Assembly (NCBI GenBank): GCA_945902115.1
Contig: CAMDLY010000010.1
Span: 1 to 56,957 of the forward strand
From: Lishizhenia tianjinensis
Lineage (GTDB): Bacteria; Bacteroidota; Bacteroidia; Flavobacteriales_D; Crocinitomicaceae
Direction of reading: 5' to 3'
Length of the DNA stretch: 56,957 nt
The position numbers and the translations under genes are program-made. Every line of letters begins with the position of its first letter. The stretch's first letter is position 1. Of the stretch, positions 25,830 through 34,232 are shown piece after piece. The notes beneath the pieces were generated by a model, which did no database searches, was not told the origin of the DNA, and was given only the letters and a program-made list of their open reading frames with translations.

Positions 25830-26623
25830 AGTTTTGGCTCAAAATAGTAGGTTGGATACTCCTGATTATGGGTGTAGGGGTTATTTTCTATTTCGCAAAT
25901 GTGTTAGATGATAACAAGATAATACAAGCACCGCGTGTAGCTATTCATTATGAAGGAGAAAATGCTATGCTTATTGAAAAAGAATTAATTGATCGACTAA
26001 AACAAGCTAACTTATTATTCAGTGGGCAACGTGTTGACGAACTTAATGTTGAAGCCATCGAAAAAGTATTAACTGAAATGCCTGAAATCAAAAGTGCTCA
26101 TGTTTTTAGAGATATTGGAAGTTCATGGAATATCGAGGTTGTTTTAAGACGTCCAATAGCTAGGGTATTTAATAGATATGGGCAATCTTTCTATATAGAT
26201 TCAGAAGGCTATTTAATGAATATTTCTGCCACGCATGTTGCAAGAACTTTGATTTTTACGGGTAATATTTTGGATAAATTTCAACGAGGCAGAATTAGTG
26301 AGATTATTAACAACGATTCCTTGAAAAGTATTAAAAAATTAGATGATATCTATAGTATTTCAAATTATGTTTGTAAAGATCCATTATTGTATCATTTGAT
26401 TGCCCAAGTGCAAGTTGACACGCAAGGAAATTATCTTATGATACCTATACTGGGAGAGACATTGATAAATTTTGGTAAGGTGGAATCCGACAAAAAAGTT
26501 GCAGATAAGTTTGAAAGATTAAAAGTCTTTTATCAGCAAGGACTGCCATACGAAGGATGGAATAGATATGCTGAAATTAATTTAAGTTATGATGGACAAA
26601 TCGTTTGTAGAAAAAGAAATTAA
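25826..26623 (+). CDS. ftsQ: Cell division protein FtsQ/DivIB
   Basis: This 265-residue bitopic protein is the divisome component FtsQ. One N-terminal membrane helix (FWLKIVGWILLIMGVGVIFYF) is followed by a periplasmic region with a POTRA-like domain (about residues 40-115) containing VEAIEKVLTEMPEIKSAHVF, then the beta domain ending near INLSYDGQIVCR. Sequence conservation in FtsQ is weak, so the call also leans on its place between murC and ftsA. It overlaps murC by four bases and ftsA by 35 bases. Confidence 0.9.
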   Translation: MKFWLKIVGWILLIMGVGVIFYFANVLDDNKIIQAPRVAIHYEGENAMLIEKELIDRLKQANLLFSGQRVDELNVEAIEKVLTEMPEIKSAHVFRDIGSSWNIEVVLRRPIARVFNRYGQSFYIDSEGYLMNISATHVARTLIFTGNILDKFQRGRISEIINNDSLKSIKKLDDIYSISNYVCKDPLLYHLIAQVQVDTQGNYLMIPILGETLINFGKVESDKKVADKFERLKVFYQQGLPYEGWNRYAEINLSYDGQIVCRKRN

Positions 26624-27941
26624 TAACCAGCCAGCTAGAAAAAGTCAGGTAGTTATTGGGCTAGATATTGGCACAACCAAGATAGCTTGTTTTGTGGGTC
26701 GGAAAAACGAACACAATAAAATAGAAATAATTTCAATGGGAAAGAGTGAGTCTCTCGGTGTAATGAGAGGTGTTGTCTCTAATATCGAAAGAACTATTCA
26801 GTCTATCACTGCTGCGGTTCAGGAGGCTCAAAAGTGTAAAGAAGGAAATTTAATTATTAAAAACGTGTATGTCGGAATCGCAGGCCAGCATATTAAAAGT
26901 TTACAACACAGAGGTATATACACACGAAGAGCAAAAGACGGAGAAATTTCACAGCGAGATATTGACGACTTTATTGACGATATGTATCAGATGGTTATGA
27001 ATCCTGGCGAAGAAATCATTGATATAATCCCCCAGGAATATATTGTAGACAATGAGCCTGAAATAAAGTATCCTATTGGAATGGCTGGTACTCGGTTAGA
27101 GGCGAATTTTCATATTATAACGGGTCAAGTTAGCAATGTCCTCAATATTAGAAAATGTATAGACCGTTCCAACCTCAATACAAAAGGAATTATTCTCGAA
27201 CCGATAGCATCCGCAGAGGCTGTGTTGAGTGAAGAAGAAAAAGAGGCAGGAGTTGTATTAGTCGACATAGGTGGAGGTACAACGGATGTAGCTATCTTTC
27301 AAGAAGGTCTTATTCGGCATACAGCAGTTATTCCTTTCGGCGGTAACGTTATCACACAAGACATAAAAGAAGGTTGTACTATTTTGCAACGACATGCGGA
27401 AGCGTTGAAAGTTCGCTTTGGAAGTGCACTAGCTTCCGAAAGTAAAGACAATGAGGTGGTATGTATTCCAGGTATTCAAAAAAGAGATCCCAAAGAAATT
27501 ACCATTAAAAATTTGGCAAGTATCATTCAAGCAAGAATGGAGGAAATCATTGAATTAATAAATTATGAAATTCGAAATTCAGGATACGGTAAAAAATTGA
27601 TTGGTGGAATTGTAGTTACAGGTGGAGGTTCTCAGTTGAAGCATGTTAAACAGCTGTTTGAATATATGACTGGCATGGACACAAGAATAGGATATCCTAA
27701 CGAACATCTGGCCAATACAAACGATATTAAAAATTTATCAAGTCCTATGTATGCAACCGGTGTTGGATTGGTACTGAAAGGATTCGAGGAATTAGAGAAG
27801 AAATATAAAAATGAAGCCCCAGCCGAAGAGGAAGTTACTAAAGCTGAGGTAGCAAACCACTCGGAAAAAGAAAGAAGGGGAAGCTTTTTTGATAAAATAT
27901 TGCCTAAAGTGAAAGGCTTTTTTGAGGATAACGAGAATTAA
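26589..27941 (+). CDS. ftsA: Cell division protein FtsA
   Basis: This 450-residue actin-like ATPase tethers FtsZ filaments to the membrane. The phosphate-1 loop is VIGLDIGTTKIACFVG, phosphate-2 is VVLVDIGGGTTDVAIF, and the adenosine motif is GGIVVTGGGSQLKHV. After a charged linker rich in Glu and Lys, the C-terminus (RGSFFDKILPKVKGFFED) forms an amphipathic helix fit for membrane attachment. Two ATG codons (26589, 26592) open the gene within the end of ftsQ, a 35-base overlap that is unusually long for this cluster. ftsZ follows after 17 bases. Confidence 0.96.
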   Translation: MMDKSFVEKEINNQPARKSQVVIGLDIGTTKIACFVGRKNEHNKIEIISMGKSESLGVMRGVVSNIERTIQSITAAVQEAQKCKEGNLIIKNVYVGIAGQHIKSLQHRGIYTRRAKDGEISQRDIDDFIDDMYQMVMNPGEEIIDIIPQEYIVDNEPEIKYPIGMAGTRLEANFHIITGQVSNVLNIRKCIDRSNLNTKGIILEPIASAEAVLSEEEKEAGVVLVDIGGGTTDVAIFQEGLIRHTAVIPFGGNVITQDIKEGCTILQRHAEALKVRFGSALASESKDNEVVCIPGIQKRDPKEITIKNLASIIQARMEEIIELINYEIRNSGYGKKLIGGIVVTGGGSQLKHVKQLFEYMTGMDTRIGYPNEHLANTNDIKNLSSPMYATGVGLVLKGFEELEKKYKNEAPAEEEVTKAEVANHSEKERRGSFFDKILPKVKGFFEDNEN

Positions 27942-27958
27942 TAAATAAAACTAACTAT

Positions 27959-29827
27959 ATGTCATTAGAATTTGATTTACCGAAAGGAAATAACTCCATT
28001 ATCAAAGTGATAGGTGTTGGAGGTGGTGGTAGCAACGCAGTCAACCATATGTACAACCAAGGGATTGTAGGTGTTGATTTTATCGTTTGTAATACCGATC
28101 GTCAAGCACTTGACATTTCTCCTGTTCCATTTAAAATTCAGTTAGGACCAACATTGACTGAAGGCCGTGGTGCTGGGATGATTCCAGAAATTGGGATGAA
28201 TGCCGCAATGGAGAATATTGAGGAGATAAGAGAATTACTATCTGGGAACACAAAAATGGTGTTCGTTACTGCAGGTATGGGTGGCGGAACCGGAACTGGC
28301 GCAGCTCCTGTGATTGCACAAGTAGCAAAAGATCTAGGAATCCTTACTGTCGGTATAGTTACTGTTCCCTTCAATTTCGAAGGAAGAAAACGTAGACAAC
28401 AAGCGGAAGATGGTTTAAATAAGATGAGGGAGAATGTTGATACTCTATTGATCATAAATAATGAACGTTTACGAGATTTTGGAAAAGACATGTCTCTTTC
28501 TCAGGCGTTTGGTCATGCGGATAATATCTTGACCGTAGCAGCAAAGGGAATTGCAGAGGTTATTTCAGTCACAGGTATCATTAACGTAGATTTTAACGAT
28601 GTGAATACCGTTTTGCGTAAATCTGGAAGAGCTATTATGGGCAGTGCCATAGGAGAAGGAGAAAATCGGGCCATTGACGCTGTTCAAAATGCTTTGGTTT
28701 CCCCATTGTTAAATGATAACGATATCAACGGTGCTAAGTATGTTTTATTAAACATAACATACGGAGATCGTGAAGTTATGATGGACGAAATCACGGAAAT
28801 TACGGATTATATTCAAGAGGCTGCTGGTGCAACAGCAGATGTAATTTGGGGACATGGTTTTGATGCAACTTTAGGAGATAAATTAAGTATTACCCTAATT
28901 GCGACAAGTTTTTCATCTGAACCCTTAACCGGTTTTGAAAAGTCTCCCGAAAGAAAGGTTGTCTCCCTCGAAGAGGATACAAGAAAAGAATTAACCTCGC
29001 CACTAAATTCGCCAGTATACAATAGCGAGGAGGAGAAAAAAAATATTTCCGTTGAGCCAACTGTAACTGAACAATTACAACAAGAGCCTTTTTTAAAGTC
29101 TGAATTATCTGAAGAATTGGATAATTCGTCTAGTGTTGAAAATGTAAGTACGGACCCTGTAGACGCAACTGATCAAGGAATGTATCAGGTTATTTCTGTT
29201 GATAATTCTCAAGGAGTTTTAGCAGATAATAATGAAGAGACACTTGCCTCTAGTGAGGAAAAAGTATCCTATGATCTTTTTGGTTCATCAGAAGAAAATG
29301 ATGAATCGCCAAAGGTAACCCCTGTTTACAATGAAAGTCTCATTAACGAAACGGAGGAAACAGAATGGGCTGATAATTTAGTTCAAGAAGACCAGGAAGT
29401 GACGAACATTCAAACAAATGCGACTGAAGGGTTTACTTGGGAGTTGTCAGGAGAGGTAGAAGAAGAAAACAGTGTGCAAGCAGAATCACCAGCAGAGGAT
29501 GTTATTGTACGTCACATGTTGGATGAAGAGTTCGTGAACGAAACCACGACCTTATCGGATGAGGTTAAAAAGCCAATTTCAGCAGAAGATTTAAATAAAA
29601 GAAATCAGGAACGAGTAACGAGAATCCAAGAATTTACGGCAAAACTAAAAAAAGCTGATGGAATAAATGAATTTGAGAAGGAACCTGCCTTTGTGAGAAG
29701 AAATATAAATTTAAATACCTCAACGCCGAGTAGTGAAGATAATTTTTCTCGATTTGGTTTAGCTGACGATGGAAGCGGACAATTTTCATTGAGAAATAAT
29801 AATTTTTTACACGATAACGTAGATTAA
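27959..29827 (+). CDS. ftsZ: Cell division protein FtsZ with long acidic linker
   Basis: This 622-residue tubulin homologue forms the division ring. The GTPase core (about residues 1-325) has GVGGGGSNAVNHM and the tubulin signature GMGGGTGTGAAPVI. About 245 residues of acidic, low-complexity linker follow, far longer than in E. coli FtsZ (383 residues in total). A likely conserved C-terminal peptide that binds FtsA is EFEKEPAFVRRN, near residues 571-582. It is not at the very end; another 40 or so residues follow, finishing in FSLRNNNFLHDNVD. It is preceded by ftsA and followed after one base by yqeY. Confidence 0.97.
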   Translation: MSLEFDLPKGNNSIIKVIGVGGGGSNAVNHMYNQGIVGVDFIVCNTDRQALDISPVPFKIQLGPTLTEGRGAGMIPEIGMNAAMENIEEIRELLSGNTKMVFVTAGMGGGTGTGAAPVIAQVAKDLGILTVGIVTVPFNFEGRKRRQQAEDGLNKMRENVDTLLIINNERLRDFGKDMSLSQAFGHADNILTVAAKGIAEVISVTGIINVDFNDVNTVLRKSGRAIMGSAIGEGENRAIDAVQNALVSPLLNDNDINGAKYVLLNITYGDREVMMDEITEITDYIQEAAGATADVIWGHGFDATLGDKLSITLIATSFSSEPLTGFEKSPERKVVSLEEDTRKELTSPLNSPVYNSEEEKKNISVEPTVTEQLQQEPFLKSELSEELDNSSSVENVSTDPVDATDQGMYQVISVDNSQGVLADNNEETLASSEEKVSYDLFGSSEENDESPKVTPVYNESLINETEETEWADNLVQEDQEVTNIQTNATEGFTWELSGEVEEENSVQAESPAEDVIVRHMLDEEFVNETTTLSDEVKKPISAEDLNKRNQERVTRIQEFTAKLKKADGINEFEKEPAFVRRNINLNTSTPSSEDNFSRFGLADDGSGQFSLRNNNFLHDNVD

Positions 29828-29828
29828 A

Positions 29829-30278
29829 ATGAGTTTTTCAGTAAGAATAAATGACGCCATAAAACAAGCGATGTTGGCAAAAGAGAAAGAACGTTTGGCA
29901 GCATTAAGGGATATTAAGTCTAAATTATTACTAGAGGCCACCTCGGGAGGGAGTGGAGAGGTAAGTGAAGAGGCAGCGCTAAAGATTTGCATGAAATTAC
30001 ACAAACAGCGAATGGAGACATATGAATTGTATGTTGCGCAAGGAAGAGAGGATTTGGCATCTGACGAATTGTTTGAAGCGAAAGTGATTGAAGAGTACCT
30101 GCCAAAAATGTTAAGTCAAGAGGAAATTAGTAAAGAGGTGAGTCTTGCCATTCAAGAAACAGGTGCTGAGGGACCACAACATATGGGTAAAGTTATGGGA
30201 GTATTGACTTCGAGACTTGCAGGAAAGGCAGATGGAAAAGTCATATCCCAGTTAGTCAAGGAGGCGTTAAGCAAATAA
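29829..30278 (+). CDS. GatB/YqeY domain protein
   Basis: This 149-residue protein belongs to the YqeY family, related to the tRNA-binding tail domain of the GatB amidotransferase subunit. It starts with a helical segment (RINDAIKQAMLAKEKERLAALRD) and ends with the compact helical domain (GKVMGVLTSRLAGKADGKVI). The exact role is not settled; a link to tRNA-dependent amidation is assumed from the fold. It is the last gene of the mraZ unit, one base after ftsZ, and is followed by a strong terminator. Confidence 0.9.
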   Translation: MSFSVRINDAIKQAMLAKEKERLAALRDIKSKLLLEATSGGSGEVSEEAALKICMKLHKQRMETYELYVAQGREDLASDELFEAKVIEEYLPKMLSQEEISKEVSLAIQETGAEGPQHMGKVMGVLTSRLAGKADGKVISQLVKEALSK

Positions 30279-30300
30279 ACAAACAACAAATACATATAAG

Positions 30301-30326
30301 AACGCACCGAAAGGTGCGTTTTTTTT
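30301..30326 (+). terminator. Rho-independent terminator of the mraZ-yqeY unit
   Basis: AACGCACC (30301-30308) pairs perfectly with GGTGCGTT (30313-30320) around a GAAA tetraloop and is followed by T to 30326. It closes the 16.5-kb dcw transcription unit. Its T-run abuts the -7 element of mtnB. Confidence 0.9.
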
Positions 30327-30333
30327 ATCTTTG
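30326..30333 (+). promoter_or_regulatory. -7 promoter element of mtnB
   Basis: TATCTTTG is identical to the rplU -7 element and is followed by AATT and the mtnB ATG at 30338. The start of transcription would fall on or beside the ATG. The -33 region lies inside the upstream terminator hairpin and shows no TTG. Confidence 0.55.
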
Positions 30334-30337
30334 AATT

Positions 30338-30940
30338 ATGAATTTGAACCAATTGAAAGATGAAATGGTCCAAGTGATAAAATCATATCATTTGAAAGGA
30401 TGGTCTCCTGCAACTTCCACAAATTATTCATTCAAGGATGAAGACGGTCAAATTTGGGTATCTCGTTCTGGAATTGATAAGTCTCAAATGACAACCGAGG
30501 ACTTTATGAGTGTCAACACAGATGGAGAAGCATCTCCAGAATATACCGGTGTTAAACCCTCAGCTGAAACTGTTATACATTGTGTAATTTACGAATTATT
30601 TCCTGATGTCAGGTTTATACTGCATAGTCATGGAGTATTTCCTGTAATGCTTTCTTCAATATTAACCAATGAGCTCATCGTTCAGGGATACGAAATCCAA
30701 AAGGGTTTCGAAGGTGTAGATACGCATGAAGTTAAATGTATAATTCCTATTTTGCAGAATAACCAAGAAATGAGTTATTTTAAACAGGAATTGGCATATA
30801 AAAAAACACAATTAAATCACGGGTGTTTTATTATTAAAAGGCATGGCACCTATGCTTGGGGAAGTTCGTTAGCCGAGGCAAAAAGACATTTAGAAACTTT
30901 AGATTACATTTGTCAATGTGAATTTTTAACTAATAATTAA
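30338..30940 (+). CDS. mtnB: Methylthioribulose-1-phosphate dehydratase
   Basis: This 200-residue class II aldolase-type enzyme dehydrates 5-methylthioribulose 1-phosphate in the methionine salvage pathway. The zinc-binding motif LHSHGVFPVML and a second histidine region (IIKRHGTYAWGSSLAEAKRH) are present, together with the opening GWSPATSTNYSFKDEDGQIW. Length matches bacterial MtnB. It begins a four-gene unit with mtnD, mtnC and a wecE-type gene, each joined by a one-base TAATG overlap. Neither mtnA nor an MTA phosphorylase gene is in the window, so the earlier steps must be encoded elsewhere. Confidence 0.9.
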   Translation: MNLNQLKDEMVQVIKSYHLKGWSPATSTNYSFKDEDGQIWVSRSGIDKSQMTTEDFMSVNTDGEASPEYTGVKPSAETVIHCVIYELFPDVRFILHSHGVFPVMLSSILTNELIVQGYEIQKGFEGVDTHEVKCIIPILQNNQEMSYFKQELAYKKTQLNHGCFIIKRHGTYAWGSSLAEAKRHLETLDYICQCEFLTNN

Positions 30941-31476
30941 TGGCAGTATTATCAATACCAGAAATGAATTTTCAAACAAATGATGTAACGAGTATACGTG
31001 CGTTTTTCGTTGAGAGAAATATATTTTTTGACCAATGGTCCTGTGACGTAGAATTTCAAAATTCTGCAACACAAGAAGAAATTCTATCTGCCTATAACAA
31101 AGAATTAGTACCCTTTATGAAGCATGGGGGTTATCAAACAGCAGATGTAATATCAATTAATTCGGACACAGAAAATTACGTGGCTATAAGGGCTAAATTT
31201 ATAGCTGAACATATTCATACAGAGGATGAAATTCGCTTCTTTGTGGATGGAAAGGGTCTTTTCTGGTTTCACTTAGACAATCAACCTATTTTCAATTTAC
31301 TCTGTGAAAAAGGAGATTTAATTTCTGTTCCTGCAGGAACCAAGCACTGGTTTGACGCAGGTCAAGAAAATCCATTTGTGAAGGCAATAAGAATTTTTAT
31401 TGATATGAGTGGTTGGGTACCTCATTACACGGAGTCCACTATAGAGGAATCATTCCTTGATTTCAAAATGCCGTAA
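30940..31476 (+). CDS. mtnD: Acireductone dioxygenase
   Basis: This 178-residue cupin is the metal-dependent dioxygenase of methionine salvage; with iron it gives the keto acid precursor of methionine, with nickel an off-pathway product. The metal ligands are visible: H91, H93 and E97 in EHIHTEDEIRFF, and H136 in PAGTKHWFDAG. Length fits the family. It overlaps mtnB and mtnC by one base each. Which metal is used cannot be told from sequence. Confidence 0.95.
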   Translation: MAVLSIPEMNFQTNDVTSIRAFFVERNIFFDQWSCDVEFQNSATQEEILSAYNKELVPFMKHGGYQTADVISINSDTENYVAIRAKFIAEHIHTEDEIRFFVDGKGLFWFHLDNQPIFNLLCEKGDLISVPAGTKHWFDAGQENPFVKAIRIFIDMSGWVPHYTESTIEESFLDFKMP

Positions 31477-32183
31477 TGGGTTACAAATGCCGATTTTTAC
31501 TTTCGGATATTGAGGGAACGACGTCCTCCATATCGTTTGTAAATGATGAATTGTTTCCCTATTTCAGAAAGAACATCGATCAAGTTACTCTTTTTGCTCA
31601 TTTACCTCAGGTGAAAAACGCTTTTAATGAAATTATAGCGATAAGCCAACGGGAAGATGGGACTATATTAACAACGAGTGAGGAGGTTAAACAGAAACTT
31701 TTACAATGGAGTTTAGCAGATAAAAAATACACGCCCCTTAAAATGCTTCAAGGCCTGATTTGGGAAAAAGGGTATAAATTGGGAGAGCTCAAGGGACACA
31801 TGTACGATGATGTGGCACCGAGCTTCGAAAAGTGGAAGCTTAATGGCATCGATTTAGGTATTTATTCGTCGGGATCTGTTGCTGCTCAAGAGTTAATATT
31901 TAAATACGCTTCTTGCGGAGATATGACAAAATGGATTTCTCATTATTTTGATACAAGAATAGGCGGAAAAAGAGAATCTAGATCATATGAGCAAATTGTA
32001 AATGTCCTCGGGATAAATCCAGATGAAATAGTATTCCTCTCAGATATTGAAGAAGAACTTAGTGCAGCAAATCAGGCGGGATTGAAGATTATACATCTCC
32101 TTAGGAACGATAATGATAAAAGTTCCTCAAGTTACTTTGCAAGAGATTTCTTGGAAGTGGATAAACTCTTACATCAGATCTAA
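31476..32183 (+). CDS. mtnC: Acireductone synthase (enolase-phosphatase E1)
   Basis: This 235-residue HAD-family hydrolase converts 2,3-diketo-5-methylthiopentyl-1-phosphate to acireductone. The catalytic motif is LLSDIEGTTSSISFV with D11 as nucleophile and E13 in second place, which is the hallmark of MtnC against other HAD phosphatases. Motif II is IYSSGS, and motif III/IV is IVFLSDIEEELSAANQAG. It is placed between mtnD and a wecE-type aminotransferase with one-base overlaps. Confidence 0.93.
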   Translation: MGYKCRFLLSDIEGTTSSISFVNDELFPYFRKNIDQVTLFAHLPQVKNAFNEIIAISQREDGTILTTSEEVKQKLLQWSLADKKYTPLKMLQGLIWEKGYKLGELKGHMYDDVAPSFEKWKLNGIDLGIYSSGSVAAQELIFKYASCGDMTKWISHYFDTRIGGKRESRSYEQIVNVLGINPDEIVFLSDIEEELSAANQAGLKIIHLLRNDNDKSSSSYFARDFLEVDKLLHQI

Positions 32184-33307
32184 TGAAACCATTTCATTCT
32201 CCATTTGATTCTCCCAATGCCATTAATTATATCAGTGACGTCTTAAGTAGTGGAAATACCGCAGGTGGGGGGAAATATTATAATTTTTTAGCACAATACT
32301 TCTTCAAAAAATTTAGCCGAAGTTCATATTTCACAACGAGTTGTACATCCGCAATGGAACTTCTTGCTTTGACAATGAATATACAAAAGGGAGATGAAGT
32401 AATTCTCCCAACATATACATTCCCAAGTACTGCAAATGCTTTTGCGCTTCGTGGTGCGAAATTGGTATTTGTCGATAGTCAGATAGATCATCCGAATATA
32501 GATTTGAATAAACTAAAGGACTGTATTACCCCAAAAACAAGGCTTATCATACCTATGTATTATGGGGGAGTATCGTTAGATTGGGATGTGTTGAATGATA
32601 TAAGATCAACTTTCGGGGTGCCAATTTTAGAGGAGGCTGCTCATGCATTTGGTGCATTGCATGTCAAAGATAATTCGAGTATTCCTCTCGGAAAACTGGG
32701 AGATTATGCAGTTTTTTCCTTCCATGAAACTAAAAATATTAGTTGTGGCGAAGGAGGTTTACTGCTAGTTAGCGATGAAAAGTATGAAGATTCAATGTCG
32801 GTTTCTTTTGAAAAAGGAACCAATAAACGAGAATATCTTGAGAAAAATTTAGATTTTTACGAATGGAGGTCTTTGGGTTCATCTTTCGTGGGGTCAGAAC
32901 TAAACGCTGCGTATCTTTTAGCTCAATTGGAACAATATGAGGCAGAATTAATTAAAAGATTGGAAAGGTGGCGTGAATTATATGTGGGTCTCTCAGAAAT
33001 TTCAACTGATAGATGGAGTTTACCTATTATCCCTGAATTTGCTCAACACAATGCACATATATTTTATTTACGTTTTTCACAAATGGATGATCGTATATCC
33101 TTTGAAAAATGGATGTTACAAAATGAAATTCCTGTTTCAGGGCATTACAGGTGTTTGCATAGCAGTTATTTTGGTAGTTTAACAAAGCAAAAAGGTTCCT
33201 TTGAAAATGCCATTAGTTTTCAAGATGGATTATGCAGAATTACCATGAATAGTGAAATTGATACTTCCCTAATTATAGATGTTATCAATGAATACAATAA
33301 ACTGTAA
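32183..33307 (+). CDS. wecE: WecE/RffA-like DegT-family aminotransferase
   Basis: This 374-residue PLP enzyme is closely similar along its length to WecE (RffA), which makes dTDP-4-amino-4,6-dideoxygalactose. Shared segments include TTSCTSAMELLAL, GDEVILPTYTFPSTANAF, LRGAKLVFVD and FSFHETKNISCGEGG, where K184 should bind PLP. The EKGTNKREYLEKNLDFYEW stretch is also WecE-like. It is the fourth gene of the mtn unit and overlaps mtnC by one base, which is an odd place for a sugar aminotransferase; no dTDP-sugar genes are nearby. It could serve surface glycans, or less likely supply the final transamination of methionine salvage. The family call is strong; the role is open. Confidence 0.85.
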   Translation: MKPFHSPFDSPNAINYISDVLSSGNTAGGGKYYNFLAQYFFKKFSRSSYFTTSCTSAMELLALTMNIQKGDEVILPTYTFPSTANAFALRGAKLVFVDSQIDHPNIDLNKLKDCITPKTRLIIPMYYGGVSLDWDVLNDIRSTFGVPILEEAAHAFGALHVKDNSSIPLGKLGDYAVFSFHETKNISCGEGGLLLVSDEKYEDSMSVSFEKGTNKREYLEKNLDFYEWRSLGSSFVGSELNAAYLLAQLEQYEAELIKRLERWRELYVGLSEISTDRWSLPIIPEFAQHNAHIFYLRFSQMDDRISFEKWMLQNEIPVSGHYRCLHSSYFGSLTKQKGSFENAISFQDGLCRITMNSEIDTSLIIDVINEYNKL

Positions 33308-33320
33308 ATATGGATTTTCG

Positions 33321-33692
33321 CTAATTGGGAATTACAAATACGTTTAGCCAAAGACGCTCTATTTTCCTCCGTGTATTGGTAGTCAACGTAATGAGTCTTT
33401 TTTGATAAAAGAATTTCTCCCGAGTATTGAAATACACTTCAATCTTTTTTGTTTCACCGGGTAAAATAGGATTACTAGGCAGTTGCACATCAGTGCATGA
33501 ACACTCAGTATCAGAGGCATATATGATTAACGGTGCCTTTCCCTTATTGGTGACTAAATAGGTGTAATGAAGTACAACACCTTCATTTGTTTTTGGGAAT
33601 TTTGCCGTTCTGTATGGAACAGAAAAAACCGCCGATTGCGAAAAAACAACGGCGGTTAATAGTAAGAAAGTTATCGAAAGAGATATCTTCAA
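33321..33692 (-). CDS. DUF1573 secreted protein (second of pair)
   Basis: This 123-residue exported protein has a signal peptide (MKISLSITFLLLTAVVFSQ) and one DUF1573 domain, an immunoglobulin-like fold, recognisable from ECSCTDVQLPSNPILPGETKKIEV. It starts at a TTG codon five bases after the stop of the other DUF1573 gene; no other start would keep the signal peptide. The function of DUF1573 proteins is unknown; they are common and often multiple in Bacteroidota. It converges with wecE, with only 13 bases between the stops. Confidence 0.8.
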   Translation of the reverse strand: MKISLSITFLLLTAVVFSQSAVFSVPYRTAKFPKTNEGVVLHYTYLVTNKGKAPLIIYASDTECSCTDVQLPSNPILPGETKKIEVYFNTREKFFYQKRLITLTTNTRRKIERLWLNVFVIPN

Positions 33693-33697
33693 GCTGT

Positions 33698-34147
33698 TTA
33701 ATTATTTGTTGGGGCGCCTGAATTATTTACAGGTGTACCATTTTCAGGAGCAGGACCAACCTCGCCTTTTATCCTTAAAACTGAAATACCACCTTCAACA
33801 TTCACAGCATTTGAATTAATGGTTACGCTTTTGTTGATGGGACCTGGTCTGTTAGTATCATATTTTACACTAATAGAACCTTTAGCTCCTGGAGCAACTG
33901 GCTCTTTTGAGTATTCTGGAACAGTACATCCGCATGAACCTTTGGCACCAGAAATAATAAGCGGTTGATCTCCCGTATTTTTAAATTCGAAAGTACAATA
34001 AGGTTCACCTCCATACTTGATATTTCCATAGTCGTGTGTTTCCTTGCTAAACTCAATTTTTGCTCCGCCTTGAACAGCTGTGTTTTGCGCATTAGCAGAC
34101 ATCGCAGCAACCACTAAGAATGCGAAAGAGAATAATAATTTTTTCAT
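33698..34147 (-). CDS. DUF1573 secreted protein (first of pair)
   Basis: This 149-residue exported protein carries a signal peptide ending in SANAQ and a DUF1573 domain with the typical GDQPLIISGAKGSCGCTVPEY and EPVAPGAKGSISVKYD blocks. A Pro/Asn-rich tail ends the protein. The two cysteines in SCGC are conserved across the family. A TATTTTTG -7 element lies about 29 bases upstream. It and the following DUF1573 gene share the ACSC/GSCGC-type core and probably arose by duplication. Confidence 0.85.
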   Translation of the reverse strand: MKKLLFSFAFLVVAAMSANAQNTAVQGGAKIEFSKETHDYGNIKYGGEPYCTFEFKNTGDQPLIISGAKGSCGCTVPEYSKEPVAPGAKGSISVKYDTNRPGPINKSVTINSNAVNVEGGISVLRIKGEVGPAPENGTPVNNSGAPTNN

Positions 34148-34176
34148 GATATTTATTTTAACTGTTATTTACCTAA

Positions 34177-34184
34177 CAAAAATA
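34177..34184 (-). promoter_or_regulatory. -7 promoter element of the DUF1573 pair
   Basis: The minus strand reads TATTTTTG, an exact TAnnTTTG, 29 bases before the start codon. No clear TTG/TTTG was found 19 bases upstream. Confidence 0.45.
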
Positions 34185-34232
34185 AGACCTAAATTGAAAC
34201 AGTCGTATTTTTTAACACTTCGTTAACAAGAA

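Noticed and set aside
34205-34225. TTAAC-N5-GTTAA hairpin between corA and the DUF1573 pair
   Set aside because: No T-run in the direction of the minus-strand transcripts, so it is not a credible terminator.
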